From contig NC_045453.1 in NCBI RefSeq assembly GCF_002776525.5, positions 40,232,096 to 40,296,095 on the forward strand: a stretch of 64,000 nucleotides of DNA, in the 5' to 3' direction. Positions 11,716 through 23,538 of the stretch are shown here, piece by piece; within the stretch, counting starts at the first letter, position 1, and the number at the start of each line of letters is the position of its first letter. The notes beneath the pieces were generated by a model that saw only the letters and a list, made by a program, of their open reading frames with translations, did no database searches and had not been told where the DNA came from. A program made the translations under genes and the position numbers. The DNA is from Piliocolobus tephrosceles (lineage: Eukaryota > Chordata > Mammalia > Primates > Cercopithecidae).

Positions 11716-13795
11716 TTCACAAGTCCAACGTTGAAGCAAAGAGGAGAAAATAGGGTCTTCCATGTAACTGGTCCTCAGTGCCCTTTCCCAACTGAAAACA
11801 CAGTTAAAAACAGAGGCTTTCAGAAGCAAGTTCTTGGTTGTGCATTTTTCGGCGTGAAACCCACTGGGAGTGCCCAGCTCTGACTCCTCTTTTGCTGCTG
11901 AATTGTTTGCTCTGGATTAGGTGGGATACCCCCGCTCCCCCCAGCCTCGGCACTGGAAACCATCTCCCTCAAAGACAGTGGCAGGACCAGAATTGTCACT
12001 CAGAATCGACCCTGCTGTACTCATCAGCGCCAAATGGATGAGAACATGCAGCCTTTCATTGGGAATATTCCACAATCATAAAAGGAAATTTGAAGAATAA
12101 GCAAAATTATTCGCATACCCATCCTTCAAAAATGCATCTTAACCCTACCTTCTACTAGCCTCCTCCTCATCCCCTCCCTCCTCTGTCATGTCCAGAAATA
12201 AACCTGGAACGCTCTTGAATTTATTTGTGATCTTCGCCTCAATCACTTTTCTCAGCAACTCATTACACATGTACATTACCCTCTGCAAGGAAGAGTCCTG
12301 TCTGAGTTCTCTGTTTACTCAGAGCGTCCTAATTTTATGAACAAGTTCCTAACAATAAGGTCAGTTAGACCACAGGATCCTCATCCAAGGAGAGTGGCAG
12401 AGTCCCCGTCAGGGGTCCAGCCCAGCTTCGCCGAGACAAAGCACTGGAGAACTCTGTATGGAAAAAGAGATGCAGGCAGCCCAAGCAGGTGGCATGATCT
12501 AATTCTGTAGATATGTTTCCATCACTGAGTTCTAGAATGCTGAGGGGATTCAGTGACAATAAAATTACTGCTTTGCCATCTTCAACAAAAGCGAAATAAA
12601 CTGCCTCTTTTTCCATTATGAAAAGTTTACAAAGGGACAAGTCACAGCTGATTAATAGGACTTGTTTTAACAATTATTAAGGGCCTTGCTTTCATTCTTT
12701 CATTATTGGAGCAACACCTGGCATGTGCTTACTTCATGCTTCAAACTGATGGATTTCAGGAAAAGCCAACATAAAGAATAAAACCAATACAATTTTAATG
12801 GATCAAATGCCCACTTACTAAAAACCACAATTCTCAGATCCACATTTTTATTAAAGCAGACTTTTATTTAGTGCTTCAGATTTTACTAAACCCAGCATTT
12901 TTCTAAACCAAATAAATCTTATGACCAGCAATAAATTTTCTCCAAGAGATCATTTTCCAATCAGTTCCATTACAGCAAACCTATGCCATTACACTTACCT
13001 CCAAAATATACAATTACATGAATTAGCGTATACCAATGAATTTTTAATTTTTTGCCTGTTAGTTCAAACCACATGAAATATCTCTGCAACCGGATATTTT
13101 TATTGAGACCAAAGCATATGCATTCCAAACAATGCATTTCTACTTAGATTCTTCTGAAGCTTAATGAAAAAAGTTTGTATTATCTGTTATCAATATGTTA
13201 TTATTCAAACCATTCTTTTACTTGATTCTGCTCACTCTCTAATCCATTTGTGCACATTTTGGGCCAACTTCTATAATATCCTAGCATATCTTTCCCATGG
13301 AGATCTCAGAAGACAGCAAACATTATTATTGATATCGCATTATTTTGTAGATTATAAAATGTGTGAATCACAGAATTTTGGAGCTGGATAAAACTTATGA
13401 AGAATTTTACTTTTAGTGACCACAAACTTAGAGTTTTCTCTTAATTTTTTTTTATGTACTTCTTACATGGCCCCTGGTCCTAACGACTCAGGGTAAAAAG
13501 CAATTTGATTATAGCAAGAGGGGATACTAGCATAGGAATGGGTAAATTAGAGATAACCAGATTATTCCCTGGGCCAGCTTGACTTGACAAAGCATTTAGA
13601 ATTATCTCTCAGCTTTTCCCCAGAACTGCAACTCTTTAAAGCTGTTCCTTGGAAGTAGCCCTTTCTAGTTGCATTTTTCTTCTAACTCCCGGCCAAGACA
13701 GAATGCTCATTCCCAAATTCCCTGGACACAAATAAAGCCAAGTCTTTCCAGGCTGGCTTTTTCCAGGCTGGCTTCCCAGTTGTGGTCATTACCAC
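11716..13795. other. No recognised gene or repeat
   Basis: About 2 kb without a confident element. A short match around 13365-13420 ('agaattttggagctgga') resembles the ancient MIR/L2-like wording also seen near 59385, but it is too short to call. A 15-bp unit containing 'ttccaggctggctt' occurs twice in tandem near 13746-13774. Confidence 0.4.
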
Positions 13796-14034
13796 CACAC
13801 AGGCACACACGCATACACACACACACACACACACATACACAAGCACATACACAAATGCACATGCACAATACACACGTACATAAGCACACACACATAATGT
13901 GCACACACACACCCACATACATGTACGAATACACACATGCACAAACACATGCACACATACAGGTGCACACACACGCACACACTCACACATGCATCTACAA
14001 GCACATACACACATGCACGCATGCACATACATGA
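13796..14034. repeat. CA-rich imperfect simple repeat
   Basis: About 240 bp built from CA, CACA and ATGCACAC-like units, including an uninterrupted (CA) run near 13814-13834. The rest is broken by ATG, ACG and TGC variants. Alternating purine-pyrimidine composition gives long open frames on both strands (for example Cys/Val-rich frames on the minus strand and His/Thr-rich ones on the plus strand); these are composition artefacts, not genes. Confidence 0.9.
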
Positions 14035-14946
14035 GCGGGGTTCTTGTTATAGTATAGATTGTTTCTCATTCTTACATATCCTATTCCAACAGCTTTCTTG
14101 AACTTCTTTCTTTGGCCTACGATCAAGGGCAGTGCCTAGAAGTCTCTGTTTTGAGCTCTCAGCTCAATCCCCTCCCCATCTTGGCTTGAGACTGAGGTGT
14201 AGGTCTCTACATTCTCTGTAACAGCCATCCTGTAATCCCAGCTCCTCTGCCTTGGTTGCAGCTGGGAAGAGAGCCCAGCTGAAAGCCTCTAGCTTTTCAA
14301 CTAGACGCAGTTCCTTCCCAGCATGCACCTGCAGCCAGGCGTTCCCCTCCCCCAACCTCAGTCACCACCAGTTCCAGTCCCAAACTGGAAGTGGAAAAGA
14401 ACCATCTAGATCAAATGTTTTTGTTTTCTTGTCTCTCAAGCTTGTTTCTGTATCTTCCTTTCTTTGAGATTTTTTACAACTGCTTGTCAAGATTCCTAAG
14501 ACCTAATTGCAGACACATTCTGGCTCAGAATGAGCTCCTGGCTAGGAGTCTGTGTCACCCAGAGCTGCAGAGTCCAGAGGCTCATCTGGCCCACCATCAC
14601 TACTGGTTGGCTTATCCAGACCCAGACTCTGCCTAGGATTCTCCCCAGGTGGTAGCTCTTAGTTGTCACCCCCACCTGTCCATCTCTTCAGTATTCAAAC
14701 CACCACCACCACCCACACTTACACCTGACTGGGAAATTCTGCATAGCCCCAAAGTATCTGAACTGGTATTTTTCAATTTGCTTTATTCAAATACCACATT
14801 TTCATACATCATATCTCTTCCTTAGAGTCCAAAAGCATGTAGTACTAGAACATTCACTTCAAATTACACTGATCGGGATTTTGAAGGGAAGAATGTTTTC
14901 ATAGTGTGGCAGGCATGAGTCTCCATCCATAAACTCAGATGTGCTA
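14035..14946. other. No recognised gene or repeat
   Basis: Unassigned DNA. A short (ACC) run occurs at 14699-14715. No gene-like frame. Confidence 0.35.
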
Positions 14947-14954
14947 GAAATATC
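14947..14954. repeat. Probable target duplication, left copy (L1PB)
   Basis: GAAATATC, repeated at 16076-16083 on the far side of the L1PB copy. The match becomes imperfect beyond 8 bases. Confidence 0.5.
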
Positions 14955-16075
14955 CTTCTTTAAAAAAAAAAAAAAAATATTTCCATAGGTTATTGGAACA
15001 GGTGGTGTTCGTTACATGAGTAAACACACTCTTTAGTGGTGATTTGCGAGATTTTGGTGCTCCCATGACCCGAGCAGTATACACTGCACCCAGTTTGTAA
15101 TCTTTTATCCCTCACCCCCTTCTCACCCTGTCCTCCTGAGTCCCCAAAGTCCATTGTGTCACTCTTATGCCTTTTCATCCTCATAGCTTAGCTACCACTT
15201 ATGAGTGAGAACATACGATGTTTGGTTTTCCATTTCTGAGTTACTTCACTTAGAATAATAGTCTCCAATCTCATCCAGGTTGCTGCAAATGCCATTAATT
15301 CATTCCTTTTGATGGCTAAATAATGTTCCATCGTATATATATACCCCAGTTTCTTTATCTACTCGTTGATTGATTGGTATTTGGGTTGGTTCCACATTTT
15401 GCAATTGTGAATTGTGCTGCTATAAATATGTGTGTGCAAGTATCTTTTTTGTACAATGACTTCTTTTCCTCTGGGTAGTCATCCAGTAGTGGGATTGCTG
15501 GATCAAATGGTAGTTCTACTTTCAGTTCTTCAAGGAATCTCCACACTGTTTTCCACAGCAGTTGTACTAGTTTACATTCCCACCAGCAGTGTAGAAGTGT
15601 TCTCTGTTCATTGCATCCACGCCAACATCTACTGTTTTTAATTTTTTTATTATGGCCATTCTTGCAGGAGTAACGTGGTATCGCATTGTGGTTTTGATTT
15701 GCATTTCCCTGATCATTAGTGATGTTGAGCATGTTTTCATATGTTTATTGGCCATTTGTGTGACTTCTTTTGAGAATTGTATATCTATGTCCTTAGCCCA
15801 ATTTTTGATGGGGTTGTTTGGTTTTCTCTTGCTAATTTGTTTGAGTTTATTGTAGATTCTGGATATTAGTCATTTGTCAGATGTATACACTGTGAAGATT
15901 TTCTCCCACTCTGTGGGTTGTCTGTTTACTCTGCTGACTGTTCCTTTTGCCATGCAAAACCTATTTGGTTTAATTAAGTAGCAGCTTTTTATCTTTGTTT
16001 TTATTGCATTTGCTTTTGGGTTCTTAGTCATGAATTTCTTGCCTAAGCCAATCTCTGGAAGGGTTTTTCCGATGT
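14955..16075 (-). mobile_element. 5'-truncated L1PB-like element
   Basis: A 1.1-kb minus-strand primate L1 3' end. On the plus strand it reads 'ataggttattggaacaggt', 'ccgagcagtatacactgc', 'tgagtgagaacatacga', then the antisense of the ORF2 C-terminal region up to 'taagccaatctctgg'. The remaining ORF2 coding segment (minus strand, about 15355-15732) still encodes the L1 C-terminal cysteine pattern Cys-Trp-Arg-Gly-Cys, but has stops and frameshifts. A repeated GAAATATC flanks it. The 3' junction shows a run of A on the plus strand (14963-14977) where a minus-strand insertion should show T. Confidence 0.85.
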
Positions 16076-16083
16076 GAAATATC
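16076..16083. repeat. Probable target duplication, right copy (L1PB)
   Basis: GAAATATC; see 14947-14954. Confidence 0.5.
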
Positions 16084-17076
16084 TCTATGTCTTTCTAATC
16101 AAATGTATTACTAACTGTGAGTTCCCCATCCCACCTAACTGGTGATGCATTTAATCTCAGCTGTTCTTGTGGTTTCCTGTCAACTCTCAGGCCCAGGTCA
16201 ACACCAAGGCTTTGGGAAGAGCTGGAGACCAGATGGGAGGTCCTATCTTTGGTCATCTTCCCACAGAAGGTATGACTGAGAACATCTTCCCTGTGCTCAT
16301 GGTTCCTGAAGGTGTGAGAACTCACAGATACCACTTCAGGAACAATGAAATCAGTATCTGGGTCCCTGCCTTTGTTGACAGCTCACTCTGCTTCCCTGCC
16401 AAAGATCTCCCAAGAAGATGGCAGAACCACCTTCTTAAAGAGTGACAGACCTCCTCCTGTTCCCACTCCTGACTCAAAATCTCTTTTTAGTCAGACAGAA
16501 AACCCTTTGTCCAGCCAAGCCTGCCCTCTTCGGTGGGTTGAGGCTTTTGGAAATAAATGCCAGGAAGCCATGAAGGTCCCTATGCTCTCTGCCCTGCCCA
16601 GCCCCACTCCACCCCTAACCTGAGGCTAGGAAACCCAAACCTCTGCGAGTTTCAAAGGTAGGGGGAAAAAAGGGCAAACATAATCATGAACTCATGTCTC
16701 AAATTATTTTCCAACCTCTTTAGCAATGCTGCATTTAACAATGTTTTATTGATATATGCATACAGCTTTTACAATAAATCCTTGCAAGAAAACAAAATAA
16801 ACGTACTTCATCATTAAAAATGCCAAACTGGGCTTCTTTACAGGAATGCAGTGCAGGATTAAGTACACTCTGTATCTGTTACTTATCTAGATGTAAAAAA
16901 GGAAAGGATATGCTGGCTAAATAAATAACGTCACACAGACCAACAGTGATGAAAGAGATTTTATTCTGTCTTTCAATCGGCATATTTTCTTTGAAAGGAT
17001 GATATGATGAAAGAATCCTCCACAGTATTCCAAAGGAACTCAATCTTCAGGAAAGTCAAAGATTGCTAAAAATCTG
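16084..17076. other. No recognised gene or repeat
   Basis: About 1 kb of unassigned, partly GC-richer DNA. Two overlapping plus-strand frames of 92 codons each (16167-16445 and 16345-16623) have no recognisable domain and overlap in different phases, so I treat them as unsupported. Confidence 0.4.
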
Positions 17077-17089
17077 CTGTGGGTCAGTT
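17077..17089. repeat. 13-bp target site duplication, left copy (L1 no. 1)
   Basis: CTGTGGGTCAGTT, perfectly repeated at 23190-23202. It marks the 3' (poly-A) side of the minus-strand L1. Confidence 0.9.
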
Positions 17090-17321
17090 GTTGTTTTGTT
17101 TGTTTGTTTGTTTTATTATTATACTTTAAGTTATAGGGTTCATGTGCACAATGTGCAGGTTTGTTACATATGTATACATGTGCCGTGTTGGTTTGCTAAA
17201 TCCATTAACTCATCATTTACATTAGGTATTTCTCCTAATGCTATCCTTCTCCCATTGCCCCATCCCACGACAGGCCCCAGTGTGTGATGGTCCCTGCCCT
17301 GTGTCCAAGTGTTCTCATTGT

Positions 17322-20300
17322 TCAATTGTCACCTATGAGTGAGAACATGGGGTGTTTGGTTTCCTGTCCTTGCAATAGTTTGCTCAGAATGATAGTTTCC
17401 AGCTTCATCCATGTCCCTAAAGAGGACATGAACTCATCTTTTTTATAGCTGCATACTATTCTGTGGTGTATATGTGCCACATTTTCTTAATCCAGTCTGT
17501 CACTGATGGACATTTGGGTTGATTCCAAGTCTTTGCTATTGTGAATAGTGCCACAATAAACATACACGTGCATGTGTCTTTACTGCAGTATGATTTATAA
17601 TCCTTTGGGTATATACCCAGTAATGGGATCACTGGGTCAAATGTTATTTCTAGTTCTAGATCCTTGAGGAATTGCCACACTGTCTTCCACAATGATCGAA
17701 CTAGTTTACACTCCCACCAACCATGTAAAATCATTCCTATTTCTCCACATCCTCTCCAGCACCTGTTGTTTCCTTACTTTTTAATGATCGCCATTCTAAC
17801 TGGTGTGAGATGGTATCTAATCGTAGTTTTGATTTGCATTTCTCGATAACCAGTGATGATGAGCATTTTTTCCTGTGTCTGTTGGCTGCATAAATGTCTT
17901 CTTTTGAGAAGTGTCTGTTCATATCCTTTGCCTACTTTTTGATGGGGTTGATTTTTTCTTGTAAATTTGTTTAAGTTCCTTGTAGATTCTGGATATTAGC
18001 CCTTTGTCAGATAGATAGATTGCAAACATCTTCTCCCATTCTGTAGGTTGCCTGTTCACTCTGATGGTAGTTTCCTTTGCTGTGCAGAAGCTCTTTAGTT
18101 GAGTTAGATTCCATTTGTCTATTTTAGCTTTTGTTGCCATGGCTTTTGGTGTTTTATCATGAAGTCCTTGCCCATGCCTATGTCCTGAGTGGTATTGCCT
18201 AGGTTTTCTTCTAGGGTTTTTACAGTTTTAGATCTAACATTTAAGTCTTTAATCCATCTTGAATTAATTTTTGTATAAGGTATAAAGAAGGGATCCAGTT
18301 TCAGCTTTCTACATATGGCTAGCCAGTTTTCCCAGCACCACTTATTAAATAGAGAATCCTTTCCCCATTTCTTGTTTTTGTCAGGTTTGTCAAAAATCAG
18401 ATGGTTGTAGATGTGCGTTGTTATTTCTGAGGCCTCTGTTCTGTTCCATTGGTCTATCTTTCTGTTTTGGTACCAGTACCATGCTGTTTTGGTTACTGTA
18501 GACTTGTGGTATAGTTTGAAGTCAGGTAGTGTGATGCCTCCAGCTTTGTTCTTTTGGCTTAGGATTGTCTTGGCTATGCAGGCTCTTTTTTGGTTCCATA
18601 CGAACTTTAAAGTAGTTTTTTCCAATTCTGTGAAAAAAGTCAACGGTGGCTTGATGGGGATGGCATTGAATCTATAAATTACTTTGGGCAGTATGGCCAT
18701 TTTCACAATATTGTTTCTTCCTGTACATGAGCATGGAATGTTCTTCCATTTGTTTGTGTCCTCTATTATTTCATTGAGCAGTGGTTTGTGGTTCTCCTTG
18801 AAGAGGTCCTTCACATCCCTTGTATATTGGATTCCTAGGTATTTTAATCTCTTTGTAGCAATTGTGAGTGGGATTTCACTCAGGATTTGGCTCTCTGTCT
18901 GTTATTGGTGTATAAGAATGCTTGTGATTTTTGCACATTGATTTTGTATCCTGAGACTTTGCTGAAGTTGCTTATCAGCTTAAGGAGATTTTGGATTGAG
19001 ACGATGGGGTTTTCTAAATATACAATCATGTCATCTGCAAACAGAGACAATTTGATCTCCACTTTTCCTAATTGAATACCCTTTATTTCTTTATCTTGCC
19101 TGATTGCCCTGGTCAGAACTTCCAACACCATATTGAATAGGAGTGGTGAGAGAGGGCATCTGTCTTGTGCCAGTTTTCAAAGGGAATGCTTCCAGTTTTT
19201 GCCCATTCAGTATGATGTTGGCTATGGGTTTGTCATAAATAACTCTTATTATTTTTAGATACGTTCCATCAGTACCTAATTTGTTGAGAGTTTTTAGCAT
19301 GAAGGGCTGTTGAATTTTGTTGAAGGCCTTTTCTGCATCTATTGAGATAATCATGTGGTTTTTTTCCTTCAGTTCTGTTTATGTGATGGATTGCGTTTAT
19401 TGATCTGCATATGGTGAAACAGCCTTGAACCCCAGGGATGAAGCCAACTTGACGGTGGTGGATAAACTTTTTGATGTTCAGTTTGCCAGTATTTTATTGA
19501 GGATTTTCACATTGATGTTCATCAGGGATATTGGTCTAAATTTCCCTTTATTTTTGTTGTCTCTCTGCCAGGCTTTGGTATCAGGATGATGCTGGCCTCA
19601 TTAAATGAGTTAGAGATGATTCCCTCTTTTTCTATTGATTGGAATAGTTTGTACCTCTAGTAGAATTTGGCTGTGAATCCGTCTGGTCCTAGACTTTTTT
19701 TGGTTGGTAGGCTATTAATTATTGCCTCAGTTACAGAGCCTCTTATTGGTCTATTCAGGGATTCAACTTCTTCCTAGTTTAGTCTTGGGAAGGTATGTGT
19801 GTCCAGAAATTTATCCATTTCTTCTAGATTTCCTAGTTTATTTTCATAGAGGTGCTTATATTAATCTCTCATGGTAGTTTGTATTTCTGTGGGATCGGTG
19901 GTGATATCCCCTTTATCATTTTTTATTGCATCTATTCGATTCTTCTCTCTTTTCTTCTTTATTAGTCTTGCTAGTGGTCTATCAATTCTATTGATCTTTT
20001 CAAAAAACAAGCTCCTGGATTCATTGATTTTTGAAGGGTTTTTTGTGTCTTTATCTCCTTCAGTTCTGCTCTGATCTTAGTTATTTCTTGCCTTCTGCTA
20101 GCTTTTGAATTTGTTTGTTCTTGCTCCTCTAGCTCTTTTAATTGTGATGTTAGGGTGTTGATTTTAGATCTTTCCTGCTTTCTCCTGTAGGCATTTAGTG
20201 CTATAAATTTCCCTCTACACACTGCTTTAAATGTGTCCCAGAGATCCAGAGATTCTGTTATGTTGTATCTTTGTTCTCACTGGTTTCAAAGAACATCTTT

Positions 20301-21123
20301 ATTTCTGCCTTCATTTCATTATTTACCCAGTAGTCATTCAGGAGCAGGTTGTTCACTTTCCATGTAGTTGTGCAGTTTTGAGTGAGTTTCTTAATCCTGA
20401 GTTCTAATTTGATTGCACTGTTGTCTGAGAGACAGTGTGTTGTGATTTCTGTTCTTTTACATTTGCCGAGGAGTGCTTTACTTCCAACTATGTGGTCAAT
20501 ATTGGAATAAGTGCAATGTGGTGCTGAGAAGAATGTATATTCTATTGATTTGGGGTGGAGAGTTCTGTAGATGTCTATTATGTCTGCTTGTTGCAGAGCT
20601 GAGTTCAAGTCCCAGATATCCTGGTTAACCTTCTGTCTCGTTGATCTGTCTAATATTGACAGTGGGGTGTTAAAGTCTCCCTTTATTATTGAGTGGAAGT
20701 CTAAGTCTCTTTGTAGGTCTCTAAGGACTTGCTTTATGAATCTGGGTGCTCCTGTATTGTGTGCATATATATTTAGGATAGTTAGCTCTTCTTGTTAAAT
20801 TTATCCCTTTACCATTATGTAATGGCCCTCTTTGTCTCTTTTGATCTTTGTTGGTTTAAAGTCTGTTTTATCAGAGACTAGGATTGCAAACCCGCTTATT
20901 GCTTTGGTTTTTGTTTTTGCTTTCCATTTGCTTGGTAGATCTTCCTCCATCCCTTTATTTTGAGCCTATGTGTGTCTCTGCACATGAGATAGGTCTCCTC
21001 AATACAGCACACTGATGGGTCTTGACTTTTTATCCAATTTTCCAGTCTGTGTCTTTTAATTGGGACATTTAGCCCATTTACATTTCAGGTTAATATTGTT
21101 ATGTGTGAATTTGATCCTGTCAT
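17322..21123 (-). pseudogene. L1 ORF2 pseudogene (endonuclease/reverse transcriptase)
   Basis: In an active L1 this frame encodes the protein that nicks target DNA and reverse-transcribes L1 RNA. Here the start ATG is at 21123 and the family-typical terminal stop (after Ile-Gly-Asp-Asn) is at 17322-17324, giving 3802 bases against the canonical 3828. Open pieces survive: endonuclease-region parts at 20608-20258, RT-region pieces at 19354-19091 and 19131-18880 with the catalytic Phe-Ala-Asp-Asp motif intact, a 231-codon piece at 18814-18119, and the C-terminal region at 17734-17456. Numerous nonsense changes and indels separate them. No function is expected. Confidence 0.88.
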
Positions 21124-21186
21124 TATGATGTTAACTGGTTATTTTGCCCATTTGTTGATGCAGTTTCTTCCTCGCATTGATAGTCT

Positions 21187-22192
21187 TTACAATTTGGCAT
21201 GTTTTTGCAGGGGCTGGTACTGCTTGTTCTTTTCCATGTTTAGTGCTTCCTTCAGGAGCTCTTGTAAGGCAGGCCTGGTGGTGACAAAATCTCTCAGCAT
21301 TTGCTTGTCTGTAAAGGCTTTTATTTCTCCTTCGCTTGTGAAGTTTAGTTTAGCTGGATATGAAATTCTGGTTTGAAAATTCTTTTCTTTAAAAATGTTG
21401 AATATTGGTCCTTACTCTCTTCTGGCTTGTAGGGTTTCTTCCAAGAGATCCACTGTTAGTCTGATGGGTTTCCCTTTGTGGATAACCTGACCTTTCTCTC
21501 TGGCTGCCCTTAACATTTTTTCCTTCATTTCAACCTTGGTGAATCTGATGAGCATGTGTCTTGATGCTACTCTTTTCGAGGAGTATCTTTGTGGTGTTCT
21601 CTGTATTTCCTGAATTTGAATGTTGGCCTGCCCTTCTAGGTTGGAGAAGTTTTCCTGGATAATATCCTGAAGTGTTTTCCAGCTTGGTTCCATTCTCCCC
21701 ATCACTTTCACATACTCCAATCAAATGTAGATTTGGTCTTTTCACATAGTCCCATATTTCTTGGAGACTTCGTTTCCTTTTACTCTTTCATCTCTAAACT
21801 TTTCTTCTTGCTTCATTTCATTAATTTGATCTTCAATCACTGATACCCTTTCTTCCACTTGATCAAATCTGCTATTGAAGCTTGTGCATGCATCATGTAG
21901 TTCTCGTGCCATGGTTTTCAGCTCCATGAGGTCATTCAAGGTCTTCTCTACACTGTTTATTCTAGTTAGCCATTTTCAAGGTTTTTTGCTTCCTTGTGAT
22001 AGGTTCAAGCATCCTCCTTTAGCTTGGAGAAGTTTACTATTACCGACCTTCTAAAGTCTATTTCTGTCAACTTGTCAAAGTCATTCTCCATCCACCTTTG
22101 TTCCATTGCTGGCGAGGAGCTGTGATCCTTTGGAGGAGAAGAGGCGCTCGCTTTTTAGAATTTTCAGCTTTTCTGCTCTGGTTTCTGCCCAT
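21187..22192 (-). pseudogene. L1 ORF1 pseudogene (RNA-binding protein)
   Basis: ORF1 normally encodes the coiled-coil RNA chaperone that coats L1 RNA. The start position corresponds to the ATG at 22192 and the stop to TAA at 21187-21189; 1006 bases is not a multiple of three, so at least one net frameshift is present. Recognisable pieces are the coiled-coil stretch (21939-21742, containing DQVEERVSVIEDQ) and the RNA-recognition and C-terminal part (21745-21412, containing IQEIQRTPQRYSS). It lies 63 bases upstream of ORF2, the usual L1 spacing. Confidence 0.82.
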
Positions 22193-23189
22193 CTCTGTGG
22201 CTTTATCTACCTTTGGTCTTTGATGCTGGTGACCTACAGATGGGGTTTTGGTGTGGATTTGCCCTTTTTGTTGATGTTGATGCTATTCCTTTCTGTTTGT
22301 TAGTTTTCCTTCTAACAGGTCCCTCAGTTGCAGGTCAGTTGGAGTTTGCTGGAAGTCCACTCCAGACCCTGTTTGCCTAGGTATCACCAATGGAGGCTGC
22401 AGAACAGCAAATATTGCACAACAGCAATATTTCTGCAGGGGCACCCAGCTGTATGAGGTGTCAGTCAGCCGCTATTGGGAGATGTCTCCAGTTAGGCTAC
22501 ACAGGAGTCAGGCACCCATTTGAGGAGGCAGTCTGTCCATTCTCTGAGCTCAAACACTGTTCTGGGAGAACCACTGCTCTCTTCAGAGCTGTCAGACACA
22601 GACATTTAAGTCTGCAGAAGTTTCTGCTGCCTTTTGTTCAGCTATACCTGGCCCCCAAAGGTGGAGTCTACAGAGGCAGGCAGGCCTTGTTGAGCTCTGG
22701 TGGGCTCCACCCAGTTGGAGCTTCCTGGCTGCTTTGTTTACCTACTCAAGCCTCAGCAATGGTGGGCGCCCTTCCCCCAGCCAGGCTGCAGTTCAATCTT
22801 GGACTGCTGTGATAGCTGTAAGCAATGCTCCGTGGGTGTGGGACCCACTGAGCCAGGTGTGGGATATAATCTCCTGGTGTGCCATTTGCTAAGACCATTG
22901 GAAAAGCACAGTATTTGGGTGGCAGTGTCCCGACTTTCCCAGTACAGTCTGTCATGACTCCCCTTGGCTAGGAAAGGGAAATCCTCTGACCCTTTGCTTT
23001 TCCTGGTTGAGGCAATGACCCTCCCTGCTTTGACTCACCCTCTGTGGGCTGCAGCAACTGTCCAACCAGTCCCAGTGAGATGAATCAGGTACCTCAGTTG
23101 GAAATGCAGAAACTACCTGTCTTCTGCATCAATCACACTGGGAGCTGCAGACCAGAGCTGTTCCTATTCAGCCATCTTGCAGGATCTAC
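22193..23189 (-). promoter_or_regulatory. L1 no. 1 5' UTR / internal promoter relic
   Basis: About 1 kb between the 5' end and ORF1. The first bases of the element include CAAGATGGC (GCCATCTTG on the plus strand, 23171-23179), the core of the YY1 site that in known L1 promoters sets the transcription start. L1 5' UTRs also carry an antisense promoter that would fire along the plus strand here. Activity in this decayed copy is unknown. Plus-strand frames inside it (for example 22390-22812, 140 codons) are antisense to the UTR and are not called as genes. Confidence 0.7.
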
Positions 23190-23202
23190 CTGTGGGTCAG
23201 TT
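23190..23202. repeat. 13-bp target site duplication, right copy (L1 no. 1)
   Basis: CTGTGGGTCAGTT, identical to 17077-17089; marks the 5' end of the L1. Confidence 0.9.
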
Positions 23203-23265
23203 ATAATAGGGAATTAAGTAGATCTTGTGAAAGACATTCATAAATCATGAGGTGGTAGGGGAGTG

Positions 23266-23518
23266 TACTTGTATTTATTTTACAGAGATACAATGTATGT
23301 GCAGTCTGGTGCACACGTCTGAAGTCTACAGCTTGATGAAGTTTTACATATGTTTACAACCGTGTAATCCATCACTACCCAATCAAGATGCAGGCCATGT
23401 CCAACCCCCAAGAAAGCATCTTGTGCACCTAGTCAACACCTCCCAAAAGATAGCCACTATTCTGATGCCCATCAGTATAGATTGGTTTTGTGTGTTTTTG
23501 AATTTCATACAATTTATA
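23266..23518 (-). mobile_element. L1M 3' UTR fragment
   Basis: Reverse-oriented 3' UTR of an old L1 (L1MC/L1MD-like). Diagnostic words are 'aagttttacatatgtttaca', 'tcactacccaatcaagatg', 'gatagccactattctgat' and 'gtatagattggttttgtg'. No coding capacity. The related wording at 37608-37745 is a second fragment of the same class. Confidence 0.7.
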
Positions 23519-23538
23519 CTCTCTCTCTCTCTCTCTCT
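23519..23538. repeat. (TC)n microsatellite
   Basis: About ten uninterrupted CT units adjoining the L1M fragment. Confidence 0.9.

Larger units (their letters stand above)
17090..23189 (-). mobile_element. Full-length L1P retrotransposon no. 1 (decayed)
   Basis: A 6.1-kb L1 on the minus strand, bounded by a perfect 13-bp target duplication. Reading the minus strand 5' to 3': 5' UTR (23189-22193) starting with a CAAGATGGC motif at its very beginning, ORF1 (22192-21187), ORF2 (21123-17322), 3' UTR, and an A-rich tail with repeated AAAC units (17090-17115). Both ORFs are broken by many stops and frameshifts. The 3' UTR wording differs from L1 no. 2 (39444-45642), so it belongs to another, probably older, L1PA lineage. 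It is not mobile. Confidence 0.92.

Noticed and set aside
13669..14034. Frames of 79 to 121 codons on both strands
   Set aside because: They consist of CA-repeat translations (His/Thr or Cys/Val strings). Open frames in every phase are expected from this composition.
16167..16623. Two overlapping 92-codon plus-strand frames in non-repeat DNA
   Set aside because: Considered as possible exons, but there is no domain, the frames are in different phases and I see no splice arrangement I would trust.
22390..22812. 140-codon plus-strand frame
   Set aside because: It is antisense to the 5' UTR of L1 no. 1, begins and ends inside the element and has no domain. Not a host gene.
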